From CAYQJV01 sp964417925 (GTDB lineage Bacteria > Hydrothermota > Tepidihabitantia > B3-TA06 > CAYQJV01), in the NCBI GenBank assembly GCA_964417925.1, contig CAYQJV010000038.1, positions 1 to 15,677 of the forward strand: a stretch of 15,677 bases of DNA. The letters run 5' to 3'. The translations under genes and the position numbers were made by a program. Under the pieces are notes generated by a model that did not search any database, was not told the DNA's origin, and worked only from the letters and a program-made list of their open reading frames with translations. This document shows, in pieces, positions 6,718 through 14,249 of the stretch (positions are counted from its first letter, which is position 1; every line of letters begins with the position of its first letter).

Positions 6718-9098
6718 TTATCCATTTTAAACCTAATTTGAGAATTGTCAATATAAATTTCTATCTTTCTTATTCCTTCATTCTCTATAAGAAGTTTTGC
6801 AAGAGGATTTTCTATTTCTCGTTGTATGGCTCTTTTTAATGGTCTTGCTCCGAACCGTTCATCAAATCCCTTCTCTGCCAAATACTCCTTTACTTCTTCA
6901 TTTATTTTAACCTCTATTTTTCTTTCTCTAAGATTGCTAATCAAGGGAGTAAGTTGTAACTCAACTATCTTCTTTATATCCTCTTTTTTAAGCTTTTTAA
7001 ATACTACTATTTCGTCTATTCGGTTTATAAATTCTGGTTTGAAATATTTTGAAAGTAAGGATATTAACTCTTCCTTCTCTATTCTCTCTTTTGTAATTAT
7101 AACGTCTGTTCCAATATTTGAAGTCATAATTATCACTGTATTTTTAAAATCAACGGTCCTCCCATGGCTATCTGTCAATCTTCCATCATCAAGTATCTGT
7201 AGTAAGATATTAAAAACATCGGGATGGGCTTTTTCTATTTCATCAAAAAGTATCACCTGATAGGGTCTTTTCCTAACTTTTTCGGTAAGTTGACCTGCTT
7301 CCTCATATCCTATGTATCCAGGAGGAGCACCTATGAGTTTTGCTACAGAATGTTTCTCCATGTATTCACTCATATCTATTCTCAACAATGCATCCTCGGA
7401 ATCAAAGAGAAACCATGCAAGAGTTTTTGCAAGTTCTGTCTTTCCCACTCCTGTAGGACCTAAAAACAAAAATGACCCTATAGGTCTTCTTGGGTCCTTA
7501 AGACCTGCTCTACTTCTCCTTATTGCATTACACACTGCTCTTACTGCTTCTTCTTGATTTACATACCTTGAATGTATCTTTTCTTCCATCTTTACAAATT
7601 TTTCCTTTTCATCCTCCAACATTTTTGAAATAGGTATTCCAGTCCATCTTGCAACTACCTCTGCAACATCCTCCTTATCTAATACATCATCAAAACCCCT
7701 TTCTCTAAACCACTCTGTTTTTTCTTTCTCTATCTCCTCTTTCAACTGTTCAGCCTTCTGTTTAAGCTTAGCAGCTCTTTCATAGTCCTGGATCCTTACC
7801 GCCTCCATTCCTTCCCTTGTTATCTCCTCCAGCTTTTTCTCCTTCTCCTTTATACTTTCTGGGAGTCTATAGATTTTTAATTTAAGCCTTGCACAGGCTT
7901 CATCCAATACGTCAATCGCTTTGTCTGGAAGATTTCTGTCTTGAATGTATCTTTGGGAAAGCCTTGCAGCCTCTTCTATTGCATCGTCAGATATCTTTAT
8001 CCCATGGTGAGCTTCAAATCTATCTCTCAAATGTCTCAATATCTCCACTGTTTCCTCTATTGTTGGTTCTTTTACATAAACTGGTTGAAATCTCCTCTCT
8101 AAGGCAGAGTCCTTTTCAATATACTCTCTATAGTCTTTCAAGGTAGTTGCTCCGATACACTGAATTTCACCGCGTGCAAGAAAAGGTTTAAGAAGATTGG
8201 ATGCATCCATTGCTCCTCCCTCTGCTCTTCCTGCCCCAACAATTGTATGTAGTTCATCTATAAATAAAATAACATCCTTTGTTTTTTTTAACTCATCCAG
8301 AACCCCTTTAAGTCTTTCCTCAAATTCTCCTCTAAATTTAGTCCCAGCAATAAGACTTCCCATATCTAAGGAAAGAATTCTTTTATTTTTTATTGTTTCA
8401 GGCACATCCTTCTTTACTATTTTCTGAGCAAGCCCTTCAACAATGGCGGTTTTCCCCACCCCCGCTTCCCCTATAAGCACAGGATTATTCTTTGTTTTTC
8501 TTGAAAGAATCTCTATTACCCTTTCTATTTCTTCTTCTCTCCCCACTACAGGATCAAGTTTCCCATCCCTTGCCAGTTCTGTCAAATCAACTGTGTATTT
8601 TTCAAGAATCTTGTATTTTTTTTCTGCATCAGGTTCAGTTATTCTATGCGTTCCTCTTATCTTAGCAAGTGCCCTGTATATTCCATCTTTTGTAATGTTA
8701 AACTCTGAAAAAACTCTATGTACTCCCCCTGAATACTCCTCAGCAAGCGATAGAAAAATGTGTTCTGTACCTGTGTATTCATCCTTCAATCTCCTTCTCT
8801 CCTCCTCTGCATTCTCAATCACCCTCTTTGCCCTTGGGGTAATATATATCTGTAATGTAGTTCCAGAATCACTAAAAACTTTGGGCTGTCTATCAAGTTC
8901 CTTCTCTACCCTCCTCTTCATTACTTCTGGATTTATATCCATCTCCTTCAAAATCATAGGAACAACCCCATCCTCCTGTCTTAAGAGCCCTAAAAGAAGA
9001 TGTTCTGCATCAAGTTGGGTATGATTAAACTCCAAAACCGCTTGTTCTGCAATCTGCAACGCCTCCTTAGCCTTTTCAGTGAACCTGTCTATCCTCAT
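6714..9098 (-). CDS. clpC: ClpC-type AAA+ ATPase (apparently without a ClpP-docking loop)
   Basis: This is a Hsp100 unfoldase of 794 aa. It has a two-repeat N domain (about 1-145), D1 with Walker A GEAGVGKT (210-217), Walker B FIDE (279-282) and arginines RR (335-336), a short coiled-coil middle region with a UVR-like segment (about 410-475), and D2 with Walker A GPTGVGKT (547-554), Walker B LFDE (617-620) and NRID (692-695). The short middle region is ClpC-like; ClpB has one about twice as long. In D2, however, the segment after TSNIG (659-663) runs only about 25 residues to KPEF and contains no VGF or IGF tripeptide, which ClpC, ClpA and ClpX use to dock on ClpP. No clpP is in the window. 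The ATG at 9098 has no SD and lies 6 nt after a TATAAT, so the mRNA is probably leaderless. It heads a six-gene operon. Confidence 0.93.
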   Translation of the reverse strand: MRIDRFTEKAKEALQIAEQAVLEFNHTQLDAEHLLLGLLRQEDGVVPMILKEMDINPEVMKRRVEKELDRQPKVFSDSGTTLQIYITPRAKRVIENAEEERRRLKDEYTGTEHIFLSLAEEYSGGVHRVFSEFNITKDGIYRALAKIRGTHRITEPDAEKKYKILEKYTVDLTELARDGKLDPVVGREEEIERVIEILSRKTKNNPVLIGEAGVGKTAIVEGLAQKIVKKDVPETIKNKRILSLDMGSLIAGTKFRGEFEERLKGVLDELKKTKDVILFIDELHTIVGAGRAEGGAMDASNLLKPFLARGEIQCIGATTLKDYREYIEKDSALERRFQPVYVKEPTIEETVEILRHLRDRFEAHHGIKISDDAIEEAARLSQRYIQDRNLPDKAIDVLDEACARLKLKIYRLPESIKEKEKKLEEITREGMEAVRIQDYERAAKLKQKAEQLKEEIEKEKTEWFRERGFDDVLDKEDVAEVVARWTGIPISKMLEDEKEKFVKMEEKIHSRYVNQEEAVRAVCNAIRRSRAGLKDPRRPIGSFLFLGPTGVGKTELAKTLAWFLFDSEDALLRIDMSEYMEKHSVAKLIGAPPGYIGYEEAGQLTEKVRKRPYQVILFDEIEKAHPDVFNILLQILDDGRLTDSHGRTVDFKNTVIIMTSNIGTDVIITKERIEKEELISLLSKYFKPEFINRIDEIVVFKKLKKEDIKKIVELQLTPLISNLRERKIEVKINEEVKEYLAEKGFDERFGARPLKRAIQREIENPLAKLLIENEGIRKIEIYIDNSQIRFKMDK

Positions 9099-9104
9099 AT
9101 TTTA

Positions 9105-9131
9105 ATTATAAAAAAAATTTCAAAATGTCAA
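9105..9131 (-). promoter_or_regulatory. clpC operon promoter, predicted to give a leaderless mRNA
   Basis: On the minus strand, TTGACA (9126-9131) is followed after 15 bp by TATAAT (9105-9110). Six bases separate the -10 box from the ATG (9096-9098), so the predicted start point is the A of the start codon. There is no SD sequence. Confidence 0.75.
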
Positions 9132-9141
9132 AAATAAAATC

Positions 9142-9169
9142 TTGACTTTTTTATTTTTTTAAATAGTAT
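9142..9169 (+). promoter_or_regulatory. nikR operon promoter, predicted to give a leaderless mRNA
   Basis: TTGACT (9142-9147), a 16-bp spacer, and TAGTAT (9164-9169, 4 of 6 matches). Seven bases then lead to the ATG at 9177, placing the start point at or next to the start codon. No SD sequence is present. The -10 box overlaps the left half of the proposed NikR operator. Confidence 0.6.
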
Positions 9170-9192
9170 TACTATTATGAAAAAAGTAACAC
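9166..9192 (+). promoter_or_regulatory. Proposed NikR operator (GTATTAC-N13-GTAACAC)
   Basis: Half-sites GTATTAC (9166-9172) and GTAACAC (9186-9192) form a dyad with a 13-bp spacer; six of seven positions are complementary. From memory, this matches the published NikR dyad type GTGTTAC-N13/14-GTAACAC described for Geobacter-like NikR proteins. It covers the -10 box, start point and first codons of nikR, so binding would block transcription of the whole uptake operon. Confidence 0.65.
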
Positions 9193-9608
9193 TAAAAGAA
9201 AAAGTTGTAAGGTTTTCAATATCTATTCCTCCGGAATTTCTTACCTATTTAGATAAACTGGTTAAAAAAGGATATTCCTCTCGTTCAGAAGCCATAAGAG
9301 ACCTAATAAGAGCGAAAATAGCAGAAGAAGAATGGAAAGGAGAAAAGGAAGTTATAGGAATTCTTACCATCTTGTATGATCATACTGTAAAAGGAATAGA
9401 AAAAAAATTAACAGATGTTCAACATGTTTTTTTACTTAAAATCCATTCCTGTTTACATATCCATCTTACAAAAACTGATTGTATGGAAATAATAATTTTA
9501 AGAGGTAAACCAGTTGATATAGAAAAAATGGTTGCAAAAATCGTGGGGGTTAAAGGAGTAAAGTATGGTAAAGTATTAAAAGTAGCAGGTGTAGAAAGAT
9601 TACCATAA
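9177..9608 (+). CDS. nikR: Nickel-responsive transcriptional regulator NikR
   Basis: NikR is a ribbon-helix-helix repressor with a C-terminal ACT-like metal-sensing domain; it shuts off nickel uptake when nickel is plentiful. The 143-aa protein has the N-terminal ribbon-helix-helix (about 10-50, VVRFSISIPPEFLTYLDKLV then SSRSEAIRDLIR). All four high-affinity nickel ligands of E. coli NikR (H76, H87, H89, C95) are present at a constant offset of seven: H83, H94, H96 and C102, within LHIHLTKTDCME. The ATG at 9177 has no SD and is probably at the mRNA 5' end. It heads a five-gene metal-uptake operon and very likely represses it through the overlapping dyad. Cobalt sensing is a less likely alternative. 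Confidence 0.93.
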   Translation: MKKVTLKEKVVRFSISIPPEFLTYLDKLVKKGYSSRSEAIRDLIRAKIAEEEWKGEKEVIGILTILYDHTVKGIEKKLTDVQHVFLLKIHSCLHIHLTKTDCMEIIILRGKPVDIEKMVAKIVGVKGVKYGKVLKVAGVERLP

Positions 9609-9610
9609 AA

Positions 9611-9616
9611 AGGAGG
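9611..9616 (+). promoter_or_regulatory. Shine-Dalgarno site of the TonB-dependent receptor
   Basis: AGGAGG ends 4 nt before the ATG at 9621, in the 12-nt gap after nikR. It supports this start even though the resulting signal sequence is short. Confidence 0.85.
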
Positions 9617-9620
9617 TAAA

Positions 9621-11396
9621 ATGAACTTTTTAGTGTTGTGTATTTACCTACAACTCAACCAAGATACATTGAAAAAATACTGGATGGATGAAGTAATTAT
9701 TACTGCAACAAGGTATAAAAAACCTGTAAAAGATGTTGTATATTCTGTAGATATTGTAAAAAAAGAGACAATAGAAAATATCAATGCCTATATGCTTACA
9801 GATGTTATTGAAATTGTTGCAGGTGTATGGGTTGAGAAAACCGGAAATTTTGGAAGGTCCGATGTTATAATAAGAGGATTAGGAGACAAAGGAAGAAGAA
9901 TAATGGTGCTTGTAAACGGAAGACCGGTGAAAATGGGATTGTTTGGATGTACAGTTACCCATTCTTTACCCTTCAACAATATAGAAAGAGTAGAGATAGT
10001 AAAAGGCCCTCTATCTGTTCTTTATGGTTCGGATGCCTTGGGGGGTATAGTAAATATAATTACAAATACAGAAAACAAAACTAATCTTAAAATTTCTTAT
10101 GGAAGCTTCAACACTTTAAGAGGATTGCTAACGCATGGAGCTTCTTTGGGACAGTTTAATTATTTCTTCACAGGGAGTTGGAACTTGAGTGATGGATATC
10201 AGGAAAATTCATCTTATAATGGCAAGGACTTTACAGGTAAAATAGAATATAAATTTAACGACCATGTATGGATAGAACTTTTTAGTAAGTATTTTGACGG
10301 AATAAAACATGAGCCCAAAAGAACCTGTGATCCAGATACTCTAATACCCACTGCATGGAACTGGTATAAAAGAGGAGCCTTTGACTTAACCCTCACAGCT
10401 GATTGGCAAATCACAGAATTATTATTAAAATTTTACAGAAACTTTGGAAATCATGAGTTTTCTGATGGATGGAAATCTACAGATTATACAAATGGAACTA
10501 TCTTCCATATAAAGAAAGAATTATTTAAAAATTATTTTTTAATGACAGGTGTAGAATTTAGAGAACAAGGAGGAGAAAAACTCAGCGAACCGTATAAAAA
10601 ATGTTCAAAAAAGGAGTATGCAGGTTTTGTATTTAATGACATAAAAATCACCCAGTGGTTTGGCATAACCTATGGTATTCGATATAACTACGATGAGTTC
10701 TCAAAAGGATGTTTATCTTTTACAGCAGGAAACGTATTCAATTTGAGTTCAAAAACTTACTTACATACAAATATAAGTAAAGGATTCCGTTCGCCTCAAT
10801 TGAATGAATTATGTTTATTCCCTCCTTCTAACGAAAACTTAAAACCTGAGATGGTATGGAACTATGAAGTAGGTTTAGGACAAAAGCTAACCTCTAATAT
10901 AGGCTTTGATGTAACAGGTTATTTGATGAAAGGTAAAGACCTTATAGAATTTAACCCAGAAACCTCTAAATTTGAAAATATAGGAGAGTTTACTTTTAAA
11001 GGGATTGAATTTTCTTGTCGTCTAGAAAATCACCTCTTAAATTTTTATCTTTCCTACTCCTATCTTGATCCAGGAGAAAAAACAAGGGGAAGAATGAAAC
11101 ACAAATTAAACACCCTTACAGAAATAAAAACATTTAAGAATGTTAGAGTATCCATCTCAGGTAAATGGGTAAGTAAATACTACGCCTCAGATAATCACGA
11201 AAATCGTATAAATGACTTCTTTGTGTTAAACTCAAAAATAAAATATCAAATCACAAAAACCATCCAGTTATTCTTTGCCTGTGACAATCTATTGGATAAG
11301 AAGTACGAAATGTATGTGGATATTCCAGGAGGTAAAGCAGGAACATATCTAATGCCTCCCAGAACTTTAAGTGCAGGAGTATCATTCTCTCTATGA
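9621..11396 (+). CDS. TonB-dependent outer-membrane receptor (probable nickel/metal-complex uptake)
   Basis: This is an outer-membrane gated barrel that imports scarce ligands using TonB-ExbB-ExbD energy. The 591-aa protein is BtuB-sized. A short hydrophobic N-terminus (about 1-11) is followed by a TonB-box-like DEVIITA (23-29). The plug domain (about 30-150) includes IIRGLGDKG (83-91), VLVNGRPVK, and ERVEIVKGPLSVLYGSDALG (122-141) followed by GIVNIIT. The rest is an amphipathic beta-barrel with the usual receptor signatures GFRSPQLNEL and LKPE, ending in SAGVSFSL. The final residue is Leu rather than the common Phe. The signal sequence is unusually short for an exported protein. Its place behind nikR and before a metal ABC transporter indicates nickel or cobalt, free or chelated; ligand identity is inferred. 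No tonB or exbBD genes are in the window. The stop overlaps the next start (ATGA). Confidence 0.92.
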   Translation: MNFLVLCIYLQLNQDTLKKYWMDEVIITATRYKKPVKDVVYSVDIVKKETIENINAYMLTDVIEIVAGVWVEKTGNFGRSDVIIRGLGDKGRRIMVLVNGRPVKMGLFGCTVTHSLPFNNIERVEIVKGPLSVLYGSDALGGIVNIITNTENKTNLKISYGSFNTLRGLLTHGASLGQFNYFFTGSWNLSDGYQENSSYNGKDFTGKIEYKFNDHVWIELFSKYFDGIKHEPKRTCDPDTLIPTAWNWYKRGAFDLTLTADWQITELLLKFYRNFGNHEFSDGWKSTDYTNGTIFHIKKELFKNYFLMTGVEFREQGGEKLSEPYKKCSKKEYAGFVFNDIKITQWFGITYGIRYNYDEFSKGCLSFTAGNVFNLSSKTYLHTNISKGFRSPQLNELCLFPPSNENLKPEMVWNYEVGLGQKLTSNIGFDVTGYLMKGKDLIEFNPETSKFENIGEFTFKGIEFSCRLENHLLNFYLSYSYLDPGEKTRGRMKHKLNTLTEIKTFKNVRVSISGKWVSKYYASDNHENRINDFFVLNSKIKYQITKTIQLFFACDNLLDKKYEMYVDIPGGKAGTYLMPPRTLSAGVSFSL

Positions 11397-12178
11397 GAAA
11401 AATATTTTTATATACTTTACTTCTTTTATCTTTTTGCGCTAAGGAAACATCTTCTTCTCTTAAGGTAGTGGCAACCACCTCAATGGTGGAATGTATATTA
11501 AAAGAAATAGGAAACGGAAAAATAGAAGTCGTGAAAATAGTTCCTGCATCTATGTGTCCAGGTCATTTTGATATTAAACCAGATGTTGCCAAAAAAATTC
11601 TCAATGCTAAAATTATTGTATGTCATGGATGGGAACCATGGCTTAGTAAATTAAAAATATTAAACAGTAAAGTTATCCTCGTTCCTATAAATGTAAAAGG
11701 TAATTGGATGATCCCTACTATTCATGCAAAGGCAATGGAAAAGGTAAAAAATGTTCTTGAGAACTTAAGTCCTGAAAACAAGAAGTTTTTTGAAAAAAGA
11801 TATAATCACTATACAAAACGATTGGATTTACTTGAAAAAAGAGTTAGAGAAAGATGTGGAATCATTAAAGGTAAAAAAGTCATTGCATCACAATTTCAGA
11901 AAGAGTTTTTAGAATGGCTCGGTCTTAATGTTGTTATGTGTTATGGTAGGCCTGAAGAGATAACCCCAAGAACTCTTGAAATGCTTATTACAACGGGTAA
12001 AAAAGAAAATGCAGAATTAATTGTTGATAATCTTCAAAGTGGAACCTTCGGAAAAAAACTGGCTGAATCACTTAATATAAGGTATGTTGTGTTATCTAAC
12101 TTTCCATTAGAAGGTTCTTATGAGAGAGCTCTTTTAGAAAATGTAGATAAAATAATAAATGCATTAAGTGATCATTAA
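11393..12178 (+). CDS. TroA/ZnuA-like metal-binding lipoprotein of an ABC importer, with altered metal site
   Basis: This is the substrate-binding component for the ABC transporter encoded next (261 aa). The N-terminus has a charged start, a hydrophobic core and C15 in LSFC, a lipobox-like site although Phe at -1 is unusual; it is probably anchored in the periplasm. The family fold is recognisable from GHFDIKPD (57-64, the first metal His, H58), HGWEPWL (78-84), NWMIP (104-108), EEITPRTLEMLI (188-199) and AELIVDN. Compared with ZnuA-type proteins, the second His (HxW becomes GNW, 103-105), the third His (S166/Q167 region) and the final Asp/Glu region (VVLSNFP, 232-238) are replaced. Cys and Met residues lie near the expected site: C55, C77, M106 and C183. 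The canonical zinc site is therefore not intact. Given nikR control, nickel or a nickel complex is the likely cargo. Confidence 0.87.
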   Translation: MRKIFLYTLLLLSFCAKETSSSLKVVATTSMVECILKEIGNGKIEVVKIVPASMCPGHFDIKPDVAKKILNAKIIVCHGWEPWLSKLKILNSKVILVPINVKGNWMIPTIHAKAMEKVKNVLENLSPENKKFFEKRYNHYTKRLDLLEKRVRERCGIIKGKKVIASQFQKEFLEWLGLNVVMCYGRPEEITPRTLEMLITTGKKENAELIVDNLQSGTFGKKLAESLNIRYVVLSNFPLEGSYERALLENVDKIINALSDH

Positions 12179-12893
12179 ATTAGAAAACTGTACCGTATTA
12201 TACGGGAAAAAAAGAGTTTTAGAAAATATAAATTTAGTTGTTAAAAGAAAGGAGTTCTTAGGAATAATAGGTCCCAACGGAGCAGGTAAAACTACTCTAT
12301 TAAAAATTATCAATGGACTAAAAAAAGTTTCCTCAGGTAATGTTTGGGTTTTTGGTAAATTACTAACAGCTAAAACCGAAAGAGAAATAAGGATGAAAAC
12401 AGGATATGTACCCCAAAATGTGTTTATAGATCCCCGTTCTCCTGTTACAGTTGAAGAGGTGGTAATGATGGGAAGATATGGGAAGATAGGTTTATTTAGG
12501 AACGAAGATAAAAGAGATAAAATCGTAGTAAAGGAAGTAATGAAGTTATGTGGGATTGAGTTTTTAAAAAATCGCCCTGCAGGACAACTTTCCGGTGGAG
12601 AGAAACAAAAAATGCTTATTGCAAGATGTCTTGCTCAAGAGCCTGAACTGATTCTTTTGGATGAACCCACTTCAAATCTTGATCCCCAGGCAAGAAAGGA
12701 AATTATTAAGATAATAGAGAAAATACATACTGAAAAAAACAGTACCATCATATTTGTAACCCATCTACTTTCCCATATTCCCAAGCAATGCAAAAAACTC
12801 ATCCTTCTGTATAAAGGGAAAATTCTCAAAGAAGGAGAAAAAAGAGAGATCTTGAGAAAGAAAGTCATTTATTCCATTTATGGAGCTATATAA
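12168..12893 (+). CDS. ABC transporter ATPase, Znu/Mnt-type metal importer
   Basis: This is the cytoplasmic ATPase that powers the permease encoded next. The 241-aa protein has Walker A GPNGAGKTT (about 35-43), a Q-loop at TGYVPQN, the ABC signature LSGGEKQK, Walker B ILLDEP with the D-loop SNLD, and the switch His in VTHLL. Sequence and neighbours place it in the ZnuC/MntB subfamily. The start is a GTG at 12168 that overlaps the end of the binding-protein gene by 11 nt. Substrate specificity comes from the binding protein and permease, so it is called here as a metal transporter only; nickel is inferred from nikR control. Confidence 0.94.
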   Translation: MIIKLENCTVLYGKKRVLENINLVVKRKEFLGIIGPNGAGKTTLLKIINGLKKVSSGNVWVFGKLLTAKTEREIRMKTGYVPQNVFIDPRSPVTVEEVVMMGRYGKIGLFRNEDKRDKIVVKEVMKLCGIEFLKNRPAGQLSGGEKQKMLIARCLAQEPELILLDEPTSNLDPQARKEIIKIIEKIHTEKNSTIIFVTHLLSHIPKQCKKLILLYKGKILKEGEKREILRKKVIYSIYGAI

Positions 12894-13686
12894 ACTTTTA
12901 ATTACCCCTGTACTTGCCTCTATATTCGGGGGAACTGCATGCGGAATAATAGGAGTATGGGTTATCCTTTTAAGAATTCCTTTTATTGGAATAGCAATGT
13001 CCCATTCTGCATTCGCGGGTGCAATTATTGGACTTATTCTGCATATAAATCCTATGATTACCGCTCTTTCTTTTGCTACTATCACCTCCATGCTTGTAGG
13101 ACCTCTTACTGAAAAATCAAAATTTGATCCGAACATCTCTGTAGGAATAATATTTTCCATGGTTCTTGGTCTTGCATTTGTAGGTCTTGGATTGATAAAA
13201 GGTCCTAAAACACAGGCATTAAATCTTATATGGGGAAGTATACTTCTTATCACCAAAAAAGATGTCATGTTTCTCTTTATTTCCTTTATTTTTGTCCTTG
13301 TTTTTCTTTTCTTATTTTATAAAGAAATAAAATCTATATTATTTCACAGAGAACTTGCAAAAGCATCTGGAATAATTGAAAAACAAATATTTTATTCAAT
13401 TCTTTTTTTATCTGGTGTTACCATTACATTTAATTTAAACACTATAGGAGGTCTTTTGATCTTTAGTTTAATAATAAACTGTCCCTCTGCAGCCTATCAA
13501 CTTACCTATAGGTTAAAACTTATATACATTCTCTCTGTAATATTCAGCGTAGGATCCTGTATTACTGGACTTTTTCTTTCCTATCTTTTTAACCTTCCTG
13601 TAGGGGGTACAATTATCGTAGTTTCAGGTATAATTTTTATTTTATCTTTTTTATTATCTCCCAAGAAAGATATTTCTCTAATGTAA
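12880..13686 (+). CDS. ABC-3 family metal permease (ZnuB-like)
   Basis: This is the inner-membrane channel subunit of the importer: 268 aa, very hydrophobic, with about seven or eight membrane spans. The ABC-3 signature lies near the N-terminus (GIIGVWVILLRIPFIGIAM then SHSAFAGAIIG, about 23-52), matching the ZnuB segment with the conserved SH. Further family landmarks are TFNLNTIGGLLIFSLIINCPSAAY (split here by its GG and PSAA positions near 185-207). It overlaps the ATPase gene by 14 nt and is the last gene of the nikR operon; the next gene is convergent, 60 bp away. Confidence 0.93.
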   Translation: MELYKLLITPVLASIFGGTACGIIGVWVILLRIPFIGIAMSHSAFAGAIIGLILHINPMITALSFATITSMLVGPLTEKSKFDPNISVGIIFSMVLGLAFVGLGLIKGPKTQALNLIWGSILLITKKDVMFLFISFIFVLVFLFLFYKEIKSILFHRELAKASGIIEKQIFYSILFLSGVTITFNLNTIGGLLIFSLIINCPSAAYQLTYRLKLIYILSVIFSVGSCITGLFLSYLFNLPVGGTIIVVSGIIFILSFLLSPKKDISLM

Positions 13687-13746
13687 CCTCTATTACCCCG
13701 CTTAATAAAGTTTTCTAAAAAAATACTGGAATGAAATATCTGGATT
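13687..13746. other. Convergent intergenic gap, no clear terminator
   Basis: This 60-bp AT-rich gap separates the stops of the permease (plus) and leuD (minus). The only dyad I see is a 4-bp ATTA/TAAT pair around a CCCCGCT loop, too weak to call an intrinsic terminator. Transcripts may end by another route or overlap. Confidence 0.4.
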
Positions 13747-14244
13747 TTACTTATTGCATTTTAACTTTTCCTTTACATACTCCACCAGACCGCCTTTCTT
13801 AACAATTTCAAGAACTTCTGGAGCAAGAGCAGGAAATTTAAATCTTTTTTCCTTTACCCTTATCTCATTTTTCTCTGTATCTATCTCTACTATATCCCCA
13901 TCTTCTATTGCATCCACTGCATCGGGAGATTCTATAACTAAAAGACCATTGTTTATCGCATTTCTAAAATATATCCTTGCAAAAGACTTTGCAATCACAG
14001 CAGATATTCCAACATAAACAAGTGCAATAACTGCCTGTTCTCGTGATGAACCCATTCCAAAGTTTTTACCCGCAACAACTATATCTCCTTTTTTTACTTT
14101 ATTCACAAATTCGGGATCTAAATCTTCAAAAGCATGTTTTGCCATTTCCTCAGGAGTGGTAATAGAATAAGTATATCTGCCGGGAAAGATAACATCTGTA
14201 TTTATATCATCTCCATATTTAAAAGCTCTTCCTTTTATAAACAT
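13747..14244 (-). CDS. leuD: 3-isopropylmalate dehydratase small subunit
   Basis: This is the small (swivelling) subunit of the aconitase-family isomerase that converts 2- to 3-isopropylmalate in leucine synthesis; the partner LeuC carries the iron-sulfur cluster and is not in the window. The 165-aa length fits the short archaeal/thermophile-type LeuD. Visible motifs are YGDDINTDVIFPGRY (10-24) and GKNFGMGSSREQA (59-71). The substrate-loop region reads GRYTYSITTPEE, where relatives usually have GRYLxxTDPEE, so the loop seems one residue longer; homoaconitase or dimethylmalate dehydratase subunits are alternatives. The ATG at 14244 has no SD and lies 5 nt after a perfect TATAAT, suggesting a leaderless, single-gene transcript. 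Confidence 0.92.
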   Translation of the reverse strand: MFIKGRAFKYGDDINTDVIFPGRYTYSITTPEEMAKHAFEDLDPEFVNKVKKGDIVVAGKNFGMGSSREQAVIALVYVGISAVIAKSFARIYFRNAINNGLLVIESPDAVDAIEDGDIVEIDTEKNEIRVKEKRFKFPALAPEVLEIVKKGGLVEYVKEKLKCNK

Positions 14245-14249
14245 AAAAT

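Noticed and set aside
8443..9024. Plus-strand open frame of 193 codons inside clpC
   Set aside because: It is a shadow of the clpC reading frame, low in complexity and rich in Ser, with no SD; the minus-strand gene is unmistakable.
9162..9176. Perfect palindrome AATAGT-ATT-ACTATT as an alternative operator
   Set aside because: Its arms are short and AT-rich, so chance is likely; the GTATTAC-N13-GTAACAC dyad fits NikR better, although the two overlap.
12765..13268. Minus-strand open frame of 167 codons
   Set aside because: It runs antisense across the ATPase/permease junction, both of which are clearly recognisable on the plus strand.
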